This document shows, in pieces, positions 33,796 to 43,083 of a stretch of 64,000 bases of DNA (its first letter is position 1; the number at the start of each line of letters is the position of its first letter). Both the position numbers and the translations under genes were made by a program. This stretch comes from an uncultured Flavobacteriales bacterium (GTDB lineage: Bacteria; Bacteroidota; Bacteroidia; Flavobacteriales; Crocinitomicaceae). The stretch covers positions 1 to 64,000 of the forward strand of contig CAMLFH010000004.1 in assembly GCA_946479285.1 (NCBI GenBank), given 5' to 3'. The notes under the pieces are model-generated. The model was not told the DNA's origin. It saw only the letters and a list, made by a program, of their open reading frames with translations, and ran no database searches.

Positions 33796-34800
33796 TTATC
33801 CCAATTTTATAACTAAATCGATCAATCGATTGGAGAAACCGGCCTCATTATCGTACCAGCCCACAACCTTGATCATATTCCCAATCACAGAAGTCAGTTC
33901 ACTATCAAAAATACAGGAATTGGGATCTCCGATAATATCCACCGAAACAATTGGGTCTGCCGTATAGCGAACAATTCCTTTCAGATTAGAATCTGCCGCT
34001 TTTTGAAATGCCGTATTGATCTGCTCAACCGTTGGCGGATTCTCTTTAACGATCACCGTCAAATCAGTCAGTGACCCATCCGGAACCGGAACCCGCATCC
34101 CGCATCCGCCCATTTTACCTTCCAATTCCGGGAAAATGCGCGTGATTGCTTTTGCAGCACCTGTTGATGTAGGAACAATACTTACAGCAGCTGATCTGGC
34201 CCTTCTCAAATCTTTGTGTGGACTGTCATGCAAGCGCTGGTCCGAAGTATAACTGTGAATCGTTGTAATATACGCTTCTTCAATATCACAAAACTCTTTT
34301 AGTACGGCTACCAAAGGAGCAGCAGAATTCGTAGTACAGGAAGCATTACTAATAATTTTGTGTTCATCCGTTATCAAATGATCGTTCACACCAATTACCA
34401 CATTGAAAATATCATCTCCTTCAGAAGGAGCACTAAGAATAACACGCTTCGCACCGGATTTTAAATGGACACCCGCCTTTTCTGTTGTTAAGAACAGTCC
34501 GGTCGATTCAATAACAATGTCCACACCCAATTCACCCCATGGAATCTCCTCCGGGTTCTTATGCTGTAAAAATTCGATTTTCTGCGTTTTATTAAAGATC
34601 AATTGATTCCCGCTGATTTCAAATTCATCATGCATTCTTCCATGAATAGAATCGTATTTCAACAAATGGACCAGGGTTCCAACCGGTGCCAAATCATTAA
34701 TTGCTACCAAATCAATTTGCGGGTTCATTAAAGCCAATCGGCTAAAGTAACGTCCAATTCTTCCAAATCCGTTAACTCCTACTTTGATGCGTCGTTCCAT
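33796..34800 (-). CDS. gapA: Type I glyceraldehyde-3-phosphate dehydrogenase
   Basis: A 334-residue enzyme with the NAD-binding motif GVNGFGRIGR near the N-terminus, the active site NASCTTNSAAP (nucleophile about Cys153) and the phosphate loops HSYTSDQRLHDSPHKDLRRAR. It interconverts glyceraldehyde 3-phosphate and 1,3-bisphosphoglycerate in glycolysis or gluconeogenesis. The Ile-Asn-Asp at the end of the second strand suggests NAD rather than NADP. I start it at the ATG at 34800; the frame is open for 23 more codons that cover the upstream terminator and are unlike any GAPDH. Confidence 0.93.
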   Translation of the reverse strand: MERRIKVGVNGFGRIGRYFSRLALMNPQIDLVAINDLAPVGTLVHLLKYDSIHGRMHDEFEISGNQLIFNKTQKIEFLQHKNPEEIPWGELGVDIVIESTGLFLTTEKAGVHLKSGAKRVILSAPSEGDDIFNVVIGVNDHLITDEHKIISNASCTTNSAAPLVAVLKEFCDIEEAYITTIHSYTSDQRLHDSPHKDLRRARSAAVSIVPTSTGAAKAITRIFPELEGKMGGCGMRVPVPDGSLTDLTVIVKENPPTVEQINTAFQKAADSNLKGIVRYTADPIVSVDIIGDPNSCIFDSELTSVIGNMIKVVGWYDNEAGFSNRLIDLVIKLG

Positions 34801-34854
34801 TTGTTTGTATTGTAAATTGTTGAATTTTGTTTGTCTGTTAAAATTACAAAATAA

Positions 34855-34887
34855 AAAAAGCCCCGACATTTATCGTCGGGGCTTTTT
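34855..34887 (-). terminator. Terminator of the P-domain T9SS gene
   Basis: A 13-bp stem (34855-34867 with 34875-34887) with GCCCCGAC pairing and A/T runs on both flanks. Read on the minus strand, the loop is GATAAAT. The same GACGATAAATGTC core occurs at 42559-42573 on the plus strand. Confidence 0.85.
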
Positions 34888-34911
34888 AACATCCTTTATT
34901 ACTAATTTTAT

Positions 34912-37782
34912 TTAGTGGAAGACCTGAATAAATCCTTGTTGTTCCACCTCTTCACCGGATTGAAGTTTTGCCGTGAACTTATAGAAGTAAGTTCCTTCGG
35001 AAACAACTTCTCCGTTTAGATTTTTTCCATCCCATGCGGCACCCGGATCACTGTATTCAGAAATCAGGTTACCCCATCTGTTTACAATTGAAATTTCAAA
35101 TGTTTCAACACCATCATAATCCAGGTAGAACTTGTTGTTTCCTACTGTTGATGAAAGAACAATAATGTTTGGCGCATTAATGTAACATACTTTACTTCCA
35201 ATTGTCAGTGTTGCAGTATCAGTGTTACATTGATTACTTGCTATAACCGTATAAACTCCCGGTCCTGCTGTGATATCATGTCCCACATCTCCATTGCTCC
35301 AAACATAACTGGTGTTTTGAGGATAAACCCCGCAAGAAGTTGTAATCGTTGAGCCGGCACATATTACAGTATCAACTGTAGTTACATAGGCCCAGTTAAC
35401 GAATTCAATCATAGAAGTTACATCAACACCACATTGGTTATCTGTAAACGTCACTGCAAATGTTCCCGGAATACTTGAAGTAATTAACGGGTTCATTACG
35501 TTCGTATTCGGAGAGAAATGAATATTCGTATCTACAGCCGACCAGACTCCGCCATTTGCTGCAATCGTACCCTGAACGCCGTAAGCAAAGTTACAAACTT
35601 CTACATTCGGGAAGATTTGAGGCAGTAAGAATAAAGTAACCTGAGAAGATGTTGAATTGTTACAAACATTATCTGTAAATGTCACTGTATACTGTCCGCT
35701 TGTCGTTGCAGTAATGATTGGGTTCAACGTTGTATTATTCGGCTGGAAAACAACCTCAGGTGAGATCGCTGACCAAACTCCTCCCGTTGAATAAGCCAGT
35801 GTACCGAGTACCTGGAGTTGATCACTGCAGAGTAAGGTATCGTTAAATATCTGGGGATAAGGCGGGAATATGATGGTCGAGGAGACCGTATCACTACACG
35901 CATTGTCTATATAAGTGACCGTATAGGTTCCGGCGTTTGCTGTCGTTATCAGCGGATTATTAACTGATGTTGAGCTAAAGTTCAATCCTGTAGGAGTAGC
36001 TGACCATACACCACCGGCATAAGCAGTTGTACCACCTACCTGGAATGCCATATCACAAGCAATTGTATCATTGAAAATGATTGGCAGCGGCAAACTGAAT
36101 ACATCAAAAGTAGTATCATACTCACAACCAAAATCGTCAATTACATTATAAGTGTAGAAGCTGTGTCCCGGAGCGGTAGTCTGAATAACAACCAGGGTAT
36201 CATTTTGACCTGAGATGATGTTTGGAGAATTACTCCAGAAACCATCTACATAGTAGTTTTGGTATGTTTCAAATGCCGGGTATAAAGATGCATCGAAAGT
36301 AATTCCCCATTGGAAAATATATCCGTCATCAATTCCCTGGTTATCCTGAACTGAAATTGTCCAGTTACCATCTAAAGGACATCCGATAAAATCATTGAAG
36401 TTTCCATCCGGTGTATAAGTTCCCGGAAGCATTGCAGTATTTCCGTAAGGATTCACATACGTATTACCCAAATTGGCACAAATGGTACCGAAGTCGGGAT
36501 TTACAAAGCTGAAACAATAAGTCTCAACAGGAGAACCGGGAGCACCTCCGTCTGTATCAGTATCACTACCCAGTGAAATTCCACCGCCGCCGCAACCGCC
36601 GTTTACCAATTCTCCACCTCCACTATAAGTATTCATTAAAGAAACCATCGTTCCGTTAGGACAAGTCAATGTGATCTCTAAATCACCAATAAAGGAGTGC
36701 TCAATATCCAAACAAATAGAAGAAATATCTGAAGCCTGTGTTACAGTCCCGGAACCTAACCCGGAAATAGGAATGGTTGTCTCATAAAGCTGACCGTTTC
36801 CGTCAGGAAGGAATGTTAAACCTGCAAAACTTCCTCCGATGGAAAATTCCCCTCCCGGAACATCAACACCCGCAGTATCCTGTGCTGTTACACCACCAAT
36901 TAAAATATTCTGCGTTCCAATACAAATGGTATCTTCAACAGGTCCTGCCGTTGCAAACGAAGGAAGAATAGAAACACGTACTTTAGCAGTAATTCCCATC
37001 AATTGAGGGAATTGATCAGTCATTTTCAAATCAATAAAATATCCCTGACGAGCTGTTGGAACAAACCAAACTGAATCATTGTTAACTCCCAAAGCACCAA
37101 CATTTGAGACAGTCCAGCTATAGTTAATATTTTCCACTGTTTGAGAATATCCGAATCCGGTAGCTTCCTCAGAATATGGGAACAAAGGCTTAGCAACAAA
37201 TAAAATACTATCTCCCAAACAAACATTTACATATCCTGTATCAATTGGGTTAATTACGTTTAGAGGATCTCCATTCACAAAAGCCTCCAAATGCGGATAA
37301 TATGGTTGAGCAAGGTTTCCACAAGCAACTTTAGCAATCCATCCAGTACCTTCACCCACTGCATCCGTTTTAAATCGCACGGTCAAACATCCGCTGGGGT
37401 TGTTTTGAAAACTTGCCTGCCAGTTAGCACCTGTAGGATTCACCACTGAGTTTGTAGCAGCCAATAACGGAGCAGCTGTTGTTGGTCCGTCAAAAATATA
37501 CAGGGTATCTGTTGGGTGAATATCAAATTCATATCCAATATTCGTAGCAAAAGCAATCGATACTTTCGTTCCCTGTGTTAAATCAGGACAAAATGTAATC
37601 GTCTCATCAAAATTGGGAGTATAATTTCCCGGCATATCGATGAAGTTTACACCTCCTACTCCCAAAGCACCACAATCCAATTCATTTGGAGATACATAAT
37701 CCGCATCAGACATTGTCATCTGCGCATATGAAGCCGACCCTAAAAACAAGGATCCTATCGCGATCAAAAATTTCATTCTCAT
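34912..37782 (-). CDS. T9SS-secreted protein with CUB-like and proprotein-convertase P domains, type B sorting
   Basis: A 956-residue secreted protein with a signal peptide (residues 1-20). Residues about 30-150 form a CUB-like domain (DFIHPT-type strands, then DTLYIFDGPTT and CLTVRFKTD). Residues about 345-500 are a P-domain (CLDIEHSFIGDLEITLTCPNG, then CPLDGNWTISVQDNQGIDDG), interrupted by a Gly-rich insertion (GGGISLGSDTDTDGG). Four to five repeated modules of about 75 residues containing AYxGGVWSA and TYTVTYIDN follow. The C-terminus (YDGVETFEISIVNRWGNLI, then GTYFYKFTAKL) is a type B gliding-motility sorting domain. Its start overlaps the stop of the gene at 37779 by 4 bp, so the pair is translationally coupled. 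It is probably a surface adhesin or structural protein. Confidence 0.88.
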   Translation of the reverse strand: MRMKFLIAIGSLFLGSASYAQMTMSDADYVSPNELDCGALGVGGVNFIDMPGNYTPNFDETITFCPDLTQGTKVSIAFATNIGYEFDIHPTDTLYIFDGPTTAAPLLAATNSVVNPTGANWQASFQNNPSGCLTVRFKTDAVGEGTGWIAKVACGNLAQPYYPHLEAFVNGDPLNVINPIDTGYVNVCLGDSILFVAKPLFPYSEEATGFGYSQTVENINYSWTVSNVGALGVNNDSVWFVPTARQGYFIDLKMTDQFPQLMGITAKVRVSILPSFATAGPVEDTICIGTQNILIGGVTAQDTAGVDVPGGEFSIGGSFAGLTFLPDGNGQLYETTIPISGLGSGTVTQASDISSICLDIEHSFIGDLEITLTCPNGTMVSLMNTYSGGGELVNGGCGGGGISLGSDTDTDGGAPGSPVETYCFSFVNPDFGTICANLGNTYVNPYGNTAMLPGTYTPDGNFNDFIGCPLDGNWTISVQDNQGIDDGYIFQWGITFDASLYPAFETYQNYYVDGFWSNSPNIISGQNDTLVVIQTTAPGHSFYTYNVIDDFGCEYDTTFDVFSLPLPIIFNDTIACDMAFQVGGTTAYAGGVWSATPTGLNFSSTSVNNPLITTANAGTYTVTYIDNACSDTVSSTIIFPPYPQIFNDTLLCSDQLQVLGTLAYSTGGVWSAISPEVVFQPNNTTLNPIITATTSGQYTVTFTDNVCNNSTSSQVTLFLLPQIFPNVEVCNFAYGVQGTIAANGGVWSAVDTNIHFSPNTNVMNPLITSSIPGTFAVTFTDNQCGVDVTSMIEFVNWAYVTTVDTVICAGSTITTSCGVYPQNTSYVWSNGDVGHDITAGPGVYTVIASNQCNTDTATLTIGSKVCYINAPNIIVLSSTVGNNKFYLDYDGVETFEISIVNRWGNLISEYSDPGAAWDGKNLNGEVVSEGTYFYKFTAKLQSGEEVEQQGFIQVFH

Positions 37783-38132
37783 TTCTTAGCAGTTTTCATT
37801 TCATTCTCAAGAACCCAGGTAGATTTAACTACCAACAAATCAGTACTACCTGTTATAGTAAAGTATTGAGTTCTGTTAATTATTTTGATTCCCATTGCAG
37901 CAGGATCAACCAACTTTGCTTTTGCAAGCGTCACTTCCCCATCAGCTTTAAAATCTTTTCCTTTTGGACTTGCAATGATGTAAGTTCCGTTTTTTACTGC
38001 GTATGCTTCCATTTCTTTAGAAACTGCAGGCCCTTGTTCTGTCGTGGGTTTGTTTGAATCCTTAGCCATGTTCTGACCGTAAGATAAACTTGCTCCAAGA
38101 AAAACAATTGCGGAGAATATTGTTTTTTTCAT
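37779..38132 (-). CDS. Small exported protein coupled to the P-domain gene
   Basis: A 117-residue protein with a typical signal peptide (TIFSAIVFLGASLSYGQ, residues 4-20). The short mature domain (YAVKNGTYIIASPKGKDFKA, then VDPAAMGIKIINRTQYFTIT) has no recognised motif. The 4-bp ATGA overlap with the 956-residue T9SS gene downstream implies they function together, but how is unknown. Confidence 0.7.
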   Translation of the reverse strand: MKKTIFSAIVFLGASLSYGQNMAKDSNKPTTEQGPAVSKEMEAYAVKNGTYIIASPKGKDFKADGEVTLAKAKLVDPAAMGIKIINRTQYFTITGSTDLLVVKSTWVLENEMKTAKK

Positions 38133-38238
38133 GTTAATAGTTTGCGATTTGATAATGTAGACTCTTCAAATAAAAAAAGAGTTGCACGAACGTTTAAAAG
38201 TAGTTAAAAAAAAAAGAAGTGGAAGCAAATATAAACCT

Positions 38239-38246
38239 TAGATTTG
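38239..38246 (+). promoter_or_regulatory. Probable -7 element (TAGATTTG) of the transketolase operon
   Basis: TAGATTTG ends 21 bp before the transketolase N-subunit ATG at 38268. It overlaps a TTG that would be the first codon of an in-frame extension, which argues for the downstream ATG. No TTG lies 19 bp upstream. Confidence 0.5.
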
Positions 38247-38267
38247 CAATGCCAAATAGGAATAACA

Positions 38268-39110
38268 ATGGAAATTCAACAATTACAAGCAATTGCATCT
38301 CAGGTAAGAAGAGACATCGTCCGCATGGTTTCGGGAGCAAATTCCGGACACCCGGGAGGATCTTTAGGATGTGCTGATTTCTTAACAGTACTTTATTTTG
38401 AAATGATGAAACACAACCCGGACCATTTTTCAATGGACGGAAAAGACGAAGATCTGTTCTTCCTTTCAAATGGTCACATTTCCCCTGTTTGGTATTCCGT
38501 ATTGTCAAGATCCGGTTATTTTCCAACTGAAGAATTGGCAACTTTCCGAAAATTGAATGCAAGACTTCAGGGACATCCAAGTACGGATAAGAAAATCCCG
38601 GGCGTGCGAATGGCTTCCGGTTCTTTGGGACAGGGTCTTTCGAATGCAATCGGCGCGGCTTTGACTAAAAAATTGAACAACGATAATCGTACTGTTTATA
38701 CTTTACATGGTGACGGTGAATTACAGGAAGGCCAGATTTGGGAAGCAGCAATGTATGCTGCCGCAAATAAGGTGGATAATTTAATTGCTACTATCGATTA
38801 TAACGGACGCCAGATTGATGGTGACGTGGATGATGTGCTTTCATTAGGAGACCTTCACGGAAAATGGCAGGCTTTTGGTTGGGAAGTTTTGGAAATGGAT
38901 GGTCACAACTATTCGGAACTGACGGAAACATTGAATAAAGCAAAAAGCATGACCGGAAATGGAAAGCCAATTATCATCATTATGAAAACTGAAATGGGTC
39001 AGGGTGTTGACTACATGGTTGGTTCTCACAAATGGCATGGTGTAGCTCCGAATGTGGAACAATTACAAGAAGCTTTAATCCAATTGGAAGAAACTTTAGG
39101 AGATTATTAA
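38268..39110 (+). CDS. Transketolase, N-terminal subunit
   Basis: A 280-residue protein equal to the thiamine-diphosphate-binding half of transketolase: SGHPGGSLGCADFLTVLYF, GHPSTDKKIPGVRMASGSLG, the TPP/Mg motif HGDGELQEGQIWEA and IDYNGRQIDG. With the C-terminal subunit encoded at 40471 it forms the two-subunit enzyme that moves two-carbon units in the pentose phosphate pathway. It is unusual that a von Willebrand A gene separates the two halves. It starts at the ATG at 38268. Confidence 0.92.
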   Translation: MEIQQLQAIASQVRRDIVRMVSGANSGHPGGSLGCADFLTVLYFEMMKHNPDHFSMDGKDEDLFFLSNGHISPVWYSVLSRSGYFPTEELATFRKLNARLQGHPSTDKKIPGVRMASGSLGQGLSNAIGAALTKKLNNDNRTVYTLHGDGELQEGQIWEAAMYAAANKVDNLIATIDYNGRQIDGDVDDVLSLGDLHGKWQAFGWEVLEMDGHNYSELTETLNKAKSMTGNGKPIIIIMKTEMGQGVDYMVGSHKWHGVAPNVEQLQEALIQLEETLGDY

Positions 39111-40468
39111 TGAGATTTTGCGCAGTCATTTGTTGTTTGTTTTTTTTGAGCTTTGCAAAGGCTCAGGGACAGCAACTGACTCGTATTTTATTCATCCTCG
39201 ATGCATCCAATTCAATGAATGCCAGGTGGGACGGATCACAAACGCGAATTGACGCAGCAAAAGAACTCTTAATTAAAACCGTTGATAGTTTGAACGGATC
39301 CGCGAATCTTCAAATCGCTTTGCGCGTTTACGGACACCAATCCCCTATCACAGCTACTTACCAGGATTGCAACGATACCAAACTCGAAGTTCCCTTCGGA
39401 CCGGATAACTTTACAAAAGTTCGCAATAAGATCAAAACTGTCCTTGCAAAAGGTACTACTCCTATTGCCCGCTCCTTAGAAGCAGCAGCAGCCGATTTCC
39501 CGGATACCAATGCACGAAACATCATTATTTTGATCACCGACGGATTAGAAGCCTGTGATAATGATCCGTGCGTTATTGCTAAAAAACTGCATGATAAAGG
39601 CGTGAAAGTAACTCCGTTCGTGATTGGTTTGGGATTGGATATTTCATACCTCGACCAGTTTAAGTGTATTGGAAGCTACATGGAAGCCGAAACAAAAGAA
39701 GCCTTCAAAAATGTATTGAAAGCAGTTGTTTCAAAAGCAGTTATTAATACCACTGTTCAGATCAATCTCAACAATATCAATAAAGTACCGATTGAAACAG
39801 ATGTTACCATGTTCCTGTATAAAGCCGGCACCAAAGAATTGATGTATACTTTCGTTCATACGCTTGACCGCCAGGGAAATCCGGACACCTTAACCATGGA
39901 TCCGGGTTTCAAATACGATTTGGTAGTGAACACTATTCCAAAAGTTTATAAGAATAACATCAGTATTGTAAAGAATACCCACAACGTTATTCCGGTTGAC
40001 TGCCCGCAGGGATTCATCAGATTGCGCTTTACAAATGCTACCAGTCCTTACCAGGTTATTTCACGCGTTTACAGGAAAACAGATCAATTGACTTTGAACT
40101 CACAGCTGGTTGGATCAACGGACAAATACATTGTTGGAGAATACCAGGTAGAAATTTTGACTCTTCCGCGGATATATCATGCGGTGAAAGTCACGCAGAG
40201 CGCCACAGAAACAATTGATTTACCGGCACCGGGACAATTGAACTACAACGCTCAAAAAATGGTTGCGGCCCAAATATTTGTAGAAACTGAGAGCGGTAAC
40301 GTAGAATGGGTTTGTAACCTTGACCAGGTTAATCTAAAGGGATTGATCTACCTGCAGCCAGGAAATTACCGCTTAGTTTACAGGCAAAAACAACTACGAT
40401 CTACCAATTATACCGTAGAAACGAAATTTAAAATACAGTCCAATAAAACAACTTCGATTAATTTATAA
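39110..40468 (+). CDS. Exported von Willebrand factor type A domain protein
   Basis: A 452-residue protein with a signal peptide ([16 protein letters not shown], residues 4-19) and a VWA domain with metal-ion-dependent adhesion site DASNS at residues 31-35, the later strand [15 protein letters not shown], and a third MIDAS Thr in a [11 protein letters not shown] region. The last 250 residues are beta-rich and unknown. Its ATG overlaps the transketolase stop (TAATG), and it ends 2 bp before the second transketolase gene, so it is locked into the operon. Whether it assembles with a periplasmic complex is unknown; no link to transketolase is obvious. Confidence 0.85.
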   Translation: MRFCAVICCLFFLSFAKAQGQQLTRILFILDASNSMNARWDGSQTRIDAAKELLIKTVDSLNGSANLQIALRVYGHQSPITATYQDCNDTKLEVPFGPDNFTKVRNKIKTVLAKGTTPIARSLEAAAADFPDTNARNIIILITDGLEACDNDPCVIAKKLHDKGVKVTPFVIGLGLDISYLDQFKCIGSYMEAETKEAFKNVLKAVVSKAVINTTVQINLNNINKVPIETDVTMFLYKAGTKELMYTFVHTLDRQGNPDTLTMDPGFKYDLVVNTIPKVYKNNISIVKNTHNVIPVDCPQGFIRLRFTNATSPYQVISRVYRKTDQLTLNSQLVGSTDKYIVGEYQVEILTLPRIYHAVKVTQSATETIDLPAPGQLNYNAQKMVAAQIFVETESGNVEWVCNLDQVNLKGLIYLQPGNYRLVYRQKQLRSTNYTVETKFKIQSNKTTSINL

Positions 40469-40470
40469 CA

Positions 40471-41424
40471 ATGAAGCAATTTGAAATTTTAGGAAAGAAA
40501 GATACCCGATCTGGTTTCGGTGAAGGTTTATTAGAAATCGGTCGTCAAAACCCGGATGTCGTTGCATTGTGTGCAGATCTTACCGGATCTCTTAAAATGG
40601 ACGCATTCCTGAAAGAATTTCCTGATCGTTTCTTCCAGGCAGGAATTGCTGAAGCGAACATGATTGGAATGGCTGCCGGTATGACGATTGGTGGAAAAAT
40701 TCCTTACACGGGAACTTTTGCTAATTTCTCCACAGGTCGTGTTTACGATCAGATCCGTCAATCGGTTGCTTACTCTCAAAAAAATGTAAAGATTTGTGCT
40801 TCTCATGCCGGATTAACATTGGGAGAAGATGGTGCAACACACCAAATCCTGGAAGACATCGGGATGATGCGCATGCTTCCGCACATGACGGTAATTGTTC
40901 CTGCTGATTTCAATCAGACAAAACAGGCTACTATGGCAATTGCGGATCACAAAGGACCGGTTTACCTGCGTTTCGGAAGACCAGTTGTTCCGATTTTCGT
41001 ACAGCCGGATGCAAAATTCATCATCGGTAAAGCAGATTTATTGATCGAAGGAACAGACGTTACTATCATTGCTTGCGGACATTTAGTATGGAAATCCATC
41101 GAAGCAGCTCAGCAATTGGCAGAACAGGGAATCAGTGCGGAAGTAATAAATATGCATACGATTAAACCTTTGGACGAAAAAGCAATCCTAGACTCAGTTG
41201 GTAAAACCAAATGTGTCGTTACGGCAGAAGAACACATGTTAAACGGAGGTTTGGGTGACGCTGTTGCACAAGTACTTTCACGCCACATGCCTTTGCCTCA
41301 GGAATATGTTGGAGTAAACGATACATTCGGTGAATCAGGAACACCTGATGAGTTGATGGTAAAATACGGTTTGGATACTCCGAACATTGTTGAAGCAGTT
41401 AAAAAAGTTTTAAAACGTAAATAA
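40471..41424 (+). CDS. Transketolase, C-terminal subunit
   Basis: A 317-residue protein with the pyrimidine-binding domain of transketolase ([46 protein letters not shown]) and the C-terminal domain ([18 protein letters not shown] end region). It pairs with the product of 38268-39110. It starts 2 bp after the VWA gene and ends 4 bp before the ECF sigma gene, continuing the packed run. Confidence 0.92.
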   Translation: MKQFEILGKKDTRSGFGEGLLEIGRQNPDVVALCADLTGSLKMDAFLKEFPDRFFQAGIAEANMIGMAAGMTIGGKIPYTGTFANFSTGRVYDQIRQSVAYSQKNVKICASHAGLTLGEDGATHQILEDIGMMRMLPHMTVIVPADFNQTKQATMAIADHKGPVYLRFGRPVVPIFVQPDAKFIIGKADLLIEGTDVTIIACGHLVWKSIEAAQQLAEQGISAEVINMHTIKPLDEKAILDSVGKTKCVVTAEEHMLNGGLGDAVAQVLSRHMPLPQEYVGVNDTFGESGTPDELMVKYGLDTPNIVEAVKKVLKRK

Positions 41425-41428
41425 AAAT

Positions 41429-41992
41429 ATGAGTCAAATTCCCGATGAAAATACAATCATTTCTTATTTTCATCGGGATGATGAACTGGCTTACAAAGCC
41501 TTCACCTGGATCGTCGATCTTCACAGCAAAAGGCTTTATAGGACTATTCGCCGCTGGATAAATAACCACGAACTCACCAACGACATCCTACAGGAAGTAT
41601 TGATAAAGGTTTGGAATAACCGCAAACAATTCCAGGGAAATAGTGCCTTGTTTTCATGGATCTACAGAATCGCTTACAATGAAACGGTTCATTTCCTCAA
41701 AAAAGAAAACAAACACAAAAGCCTCGATATTACCGAACCCATTGTTTCCTTCTCACACCAATCCGAGCATTACGGTAAATTGACTTCCGAAGAGATCTCT
41801 CAATTTCTCTTTGAAGCAGTTGAAACACTTCCGGAAAAACAACGCATGGTTTTCGAATACAAATACTTTGAGGATCTGAAATACGAAGAAATTGCCAAAT
41901 TAACAGGCGGTTCTGTCGGCGGATTAAAAGCGAACTATTTCCATGCTGTCGGGAAAATCGAAGAATTTTTAAAAGGAAAATTAAACCATTGA
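41429..41992 (+). CDS. ECF-type RNA polymerase sigma factor
   Basis: A 187-residue sigma70-family protein with region 2 (ELTNDILQEVLIKVWNNRKQF, then ALFSWIYRIAYNETVHFLKKE) and region 4 (LPEKQRMVFEYKYFEDLKYEEIAKLTG, with the helix-turn-helix in YEEIAKLTGGSVGGLKANYF). ECF sigmas switch on envelope-stress or specialised regulons. The gene lies 4 bp after the transketolase subunit and 22 bp before a membrane protein that is probably its anti-sigma. Confidence 0.9.
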   Translation: MSQIPDENTIISYFHRDDELAYKAFTWIVDLHSKRLYRTIRRWINNHELTNDILQEVLIKVWNNRKQFQGNSALFSWIYRIAYNETVHFLKKENKHKSLDITEPIVSFSHQSEHYGKLTSEEISQFLFEAVETLPEKQRMVFEYKYFEDLKYEEIAKLTGGSVGGLKANYFHAVGKIEEFLKGKLNH

Positions 41993-42014
41993 ACAAATTA
42001 TTACTCTTAGAGTT

Positions 42015-42551
42015 ATGAATCAGGAAAACAAACATATTATTGATGATTTAAAGATTACTCCCATTCAAATGCCTTCGGATTCCTATTTCGAAGAGTTGAA
42101 GAAAAGTGTCTTAAAAGAAATCAGTAACGATAGTTTGAAGAATAAAAACGAACCGAGAATTATCCCCATTTACAAGCGCTGGTATGTTTGGGGATCAGCT
42201 GCAGCAATTCTTGCCTTTCTCTTCCTTTTTCCCTGGAACAATTCAAATACCGTGACACCAACAAATTCGGTGAACTTATCTTCGGTCAGTAATGAAGAAA
42301 TTTACAAGTACCTGACCGAAAATATCGAAGACCTGGATGCTGAAACAATAGCTCTTCATTTAAGTGACGAAGCAGTGACAGAAACAGGAATCGAAAAAAG
42401 TGCTTCTGAAACCGAAAACCAGGAAGATTTCACTTCAAAATCTCCTCTGCTCGAGCACGTGAAAGATGAAGAGATCCTGGACTACCTGAATGAAGATCCC
42501 GGTAGCTATCGGGACGGTGAATTGGACGAATATTTACTAATTGAAAGTTAA
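42015..42551 (+). CDS. Putative membrane-bound anti-sigma factor
   Basis: A 178-residue protein with a single membrane helix at about residues 55-72 (WYVWGSAAAILAFLFLFPW), an N-terminal soluble part of about 50 residues and a C-terminal periplasmic part rich in acidic residues with a repeated short motif (EEIYKYLTENIEDLDAE and EEILDYLNEDPGS). I recognise no zinc-binding anti-sigma motif, so the call rests on the membrane topology and position directly after the ECF sigma. A near-perfect 18-bp palindrome (42497-42514) lies inside its 3' end. Confidence 0.65.
   Translation: MNQENKHIIDDLKITPIQMPSDSYFEELKKSVLKEISNDSLKNKNEPRIIPIYKRWYVWGSAAAILAFLFLFPWNNSNTVTPTNSVNLSSVSNEEIYKYLTENIEDLDAETIALHLSDEAVTETGIEKSASETENQEDFTSKSPLLEHVKDEEILDYLNEDPGSYRDGELDEYLLIES
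42497..42514. repeat. Palindrome TCCCGGTAGCTATCGGGA inside the anti-sigma gene
   Basis: The two 9-bp halves are complementary but for one pair, which could form G-U in RNA. It encodes the DPGSYRD segment. I recall TCCCGATAGCTATCGGGA-like palindromes as dispersed in Flavobacteriia. Confidence 0.65.
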
Positions 42552-42579
42552 AAATCCCTGACGATAAATGTCAGGATTT
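42551..42579 (+). terminator. Hairpin with GATAAAT loop between the anti-sigma and CpxP-like genes
   Basis: The left part AAATCCCTGAC and the right part GTCAGGATTTA flank the loop GATAAAT, giving the stem of an attenuator-like hairpin. The core GACGATAAATGTC is identical to that of the terminator at 34855-34887 (minus strand). It may reduce read-through into the CpxP-like gene, or be a dispersed repeat. Confidence 0.5.
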
Positions 42580-42591
42580 AAAGAGAACAAC

Positions 42592-43083
42592 ATGAAAATG
42601 ATAAAAAAACTAGCATGGATCATCCTGCCCCTGATGATCACAAGTGCCGCTTTCGGACAAGGTCCGGGTGATGATAATGAGAAAGAAGACAAAATCGAAG
42701 CTTTAAAAGTGGGATTCATTACCAAAGAGTTGGCCCTCACTTCAGCAGAAGCCGAAAAATTCTGGCCGGTTTACAATGAACTGGAAGCCAAAATGAAAGA
42801 AATTCGTCAAAGCTGCAAAAAGATCAACAAGGAAATGAAAGAATCCGAAGAAAAGATCTCCAATGAAGACGCCAAGAAAAAGTTGAATACCCTTTTCGAG
42901 AATGACCAGAAAGAATTGGATCTCAAAAAAGAGTACAGCGAAAAATTTATTAAGATCATTGGCGAAAAAAGAACCTTAAAACTCTTAAGTTTGGAGCATG
43001 AATTCAGACGGGTCCTTCTAGAGCGATTGAAAGATCGAAAAGATGGAGATCCGCACGAAAGAAAGCCTCATGGAAAACCGTAA
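42592..43083 (+). CDS. CpxP/Spy-like periplasmic protein
   Basis: A 163-residue protein starting at the ATG at 42592 (a further in-frame start is at 42598). It has a signal peptide (AWIILPLMITSAAFGQ) and then a charged helical domain with the pattern LTSAEAEKFWPVYNELEAKM seen in CpxP/Spy-like periplasmic proteins of Bacteroidota, which often sit with an ECF sigma and anti-sigma. CpxP and Spy act as stress-sensing or chaperone proteins of the envelope. The ORF can be extended to 42568, but the extension begins inside the hairpin at 42551-42579. Confidence 0.75.
   Translation: MKMIKKLAWIILPLMITSAAFGQGPGDDNEKEDKIEALKVGFITKELALTSAEAEKFWPVYNELEAKMKEIRQSCKKINKEMKESEEKISNEDAKKKLNTLFENDQKELDLKKEYSEKFIKIIGEKRTLKLLSLEHEFRRVLLERLKDRKDGDPHERKPHGKP

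Noticed and set aside
38194..38649. 151-codon antisense ORF over transketolase
   Set aside because: It overlaps the conserved transketolase motifs and shows no domain.
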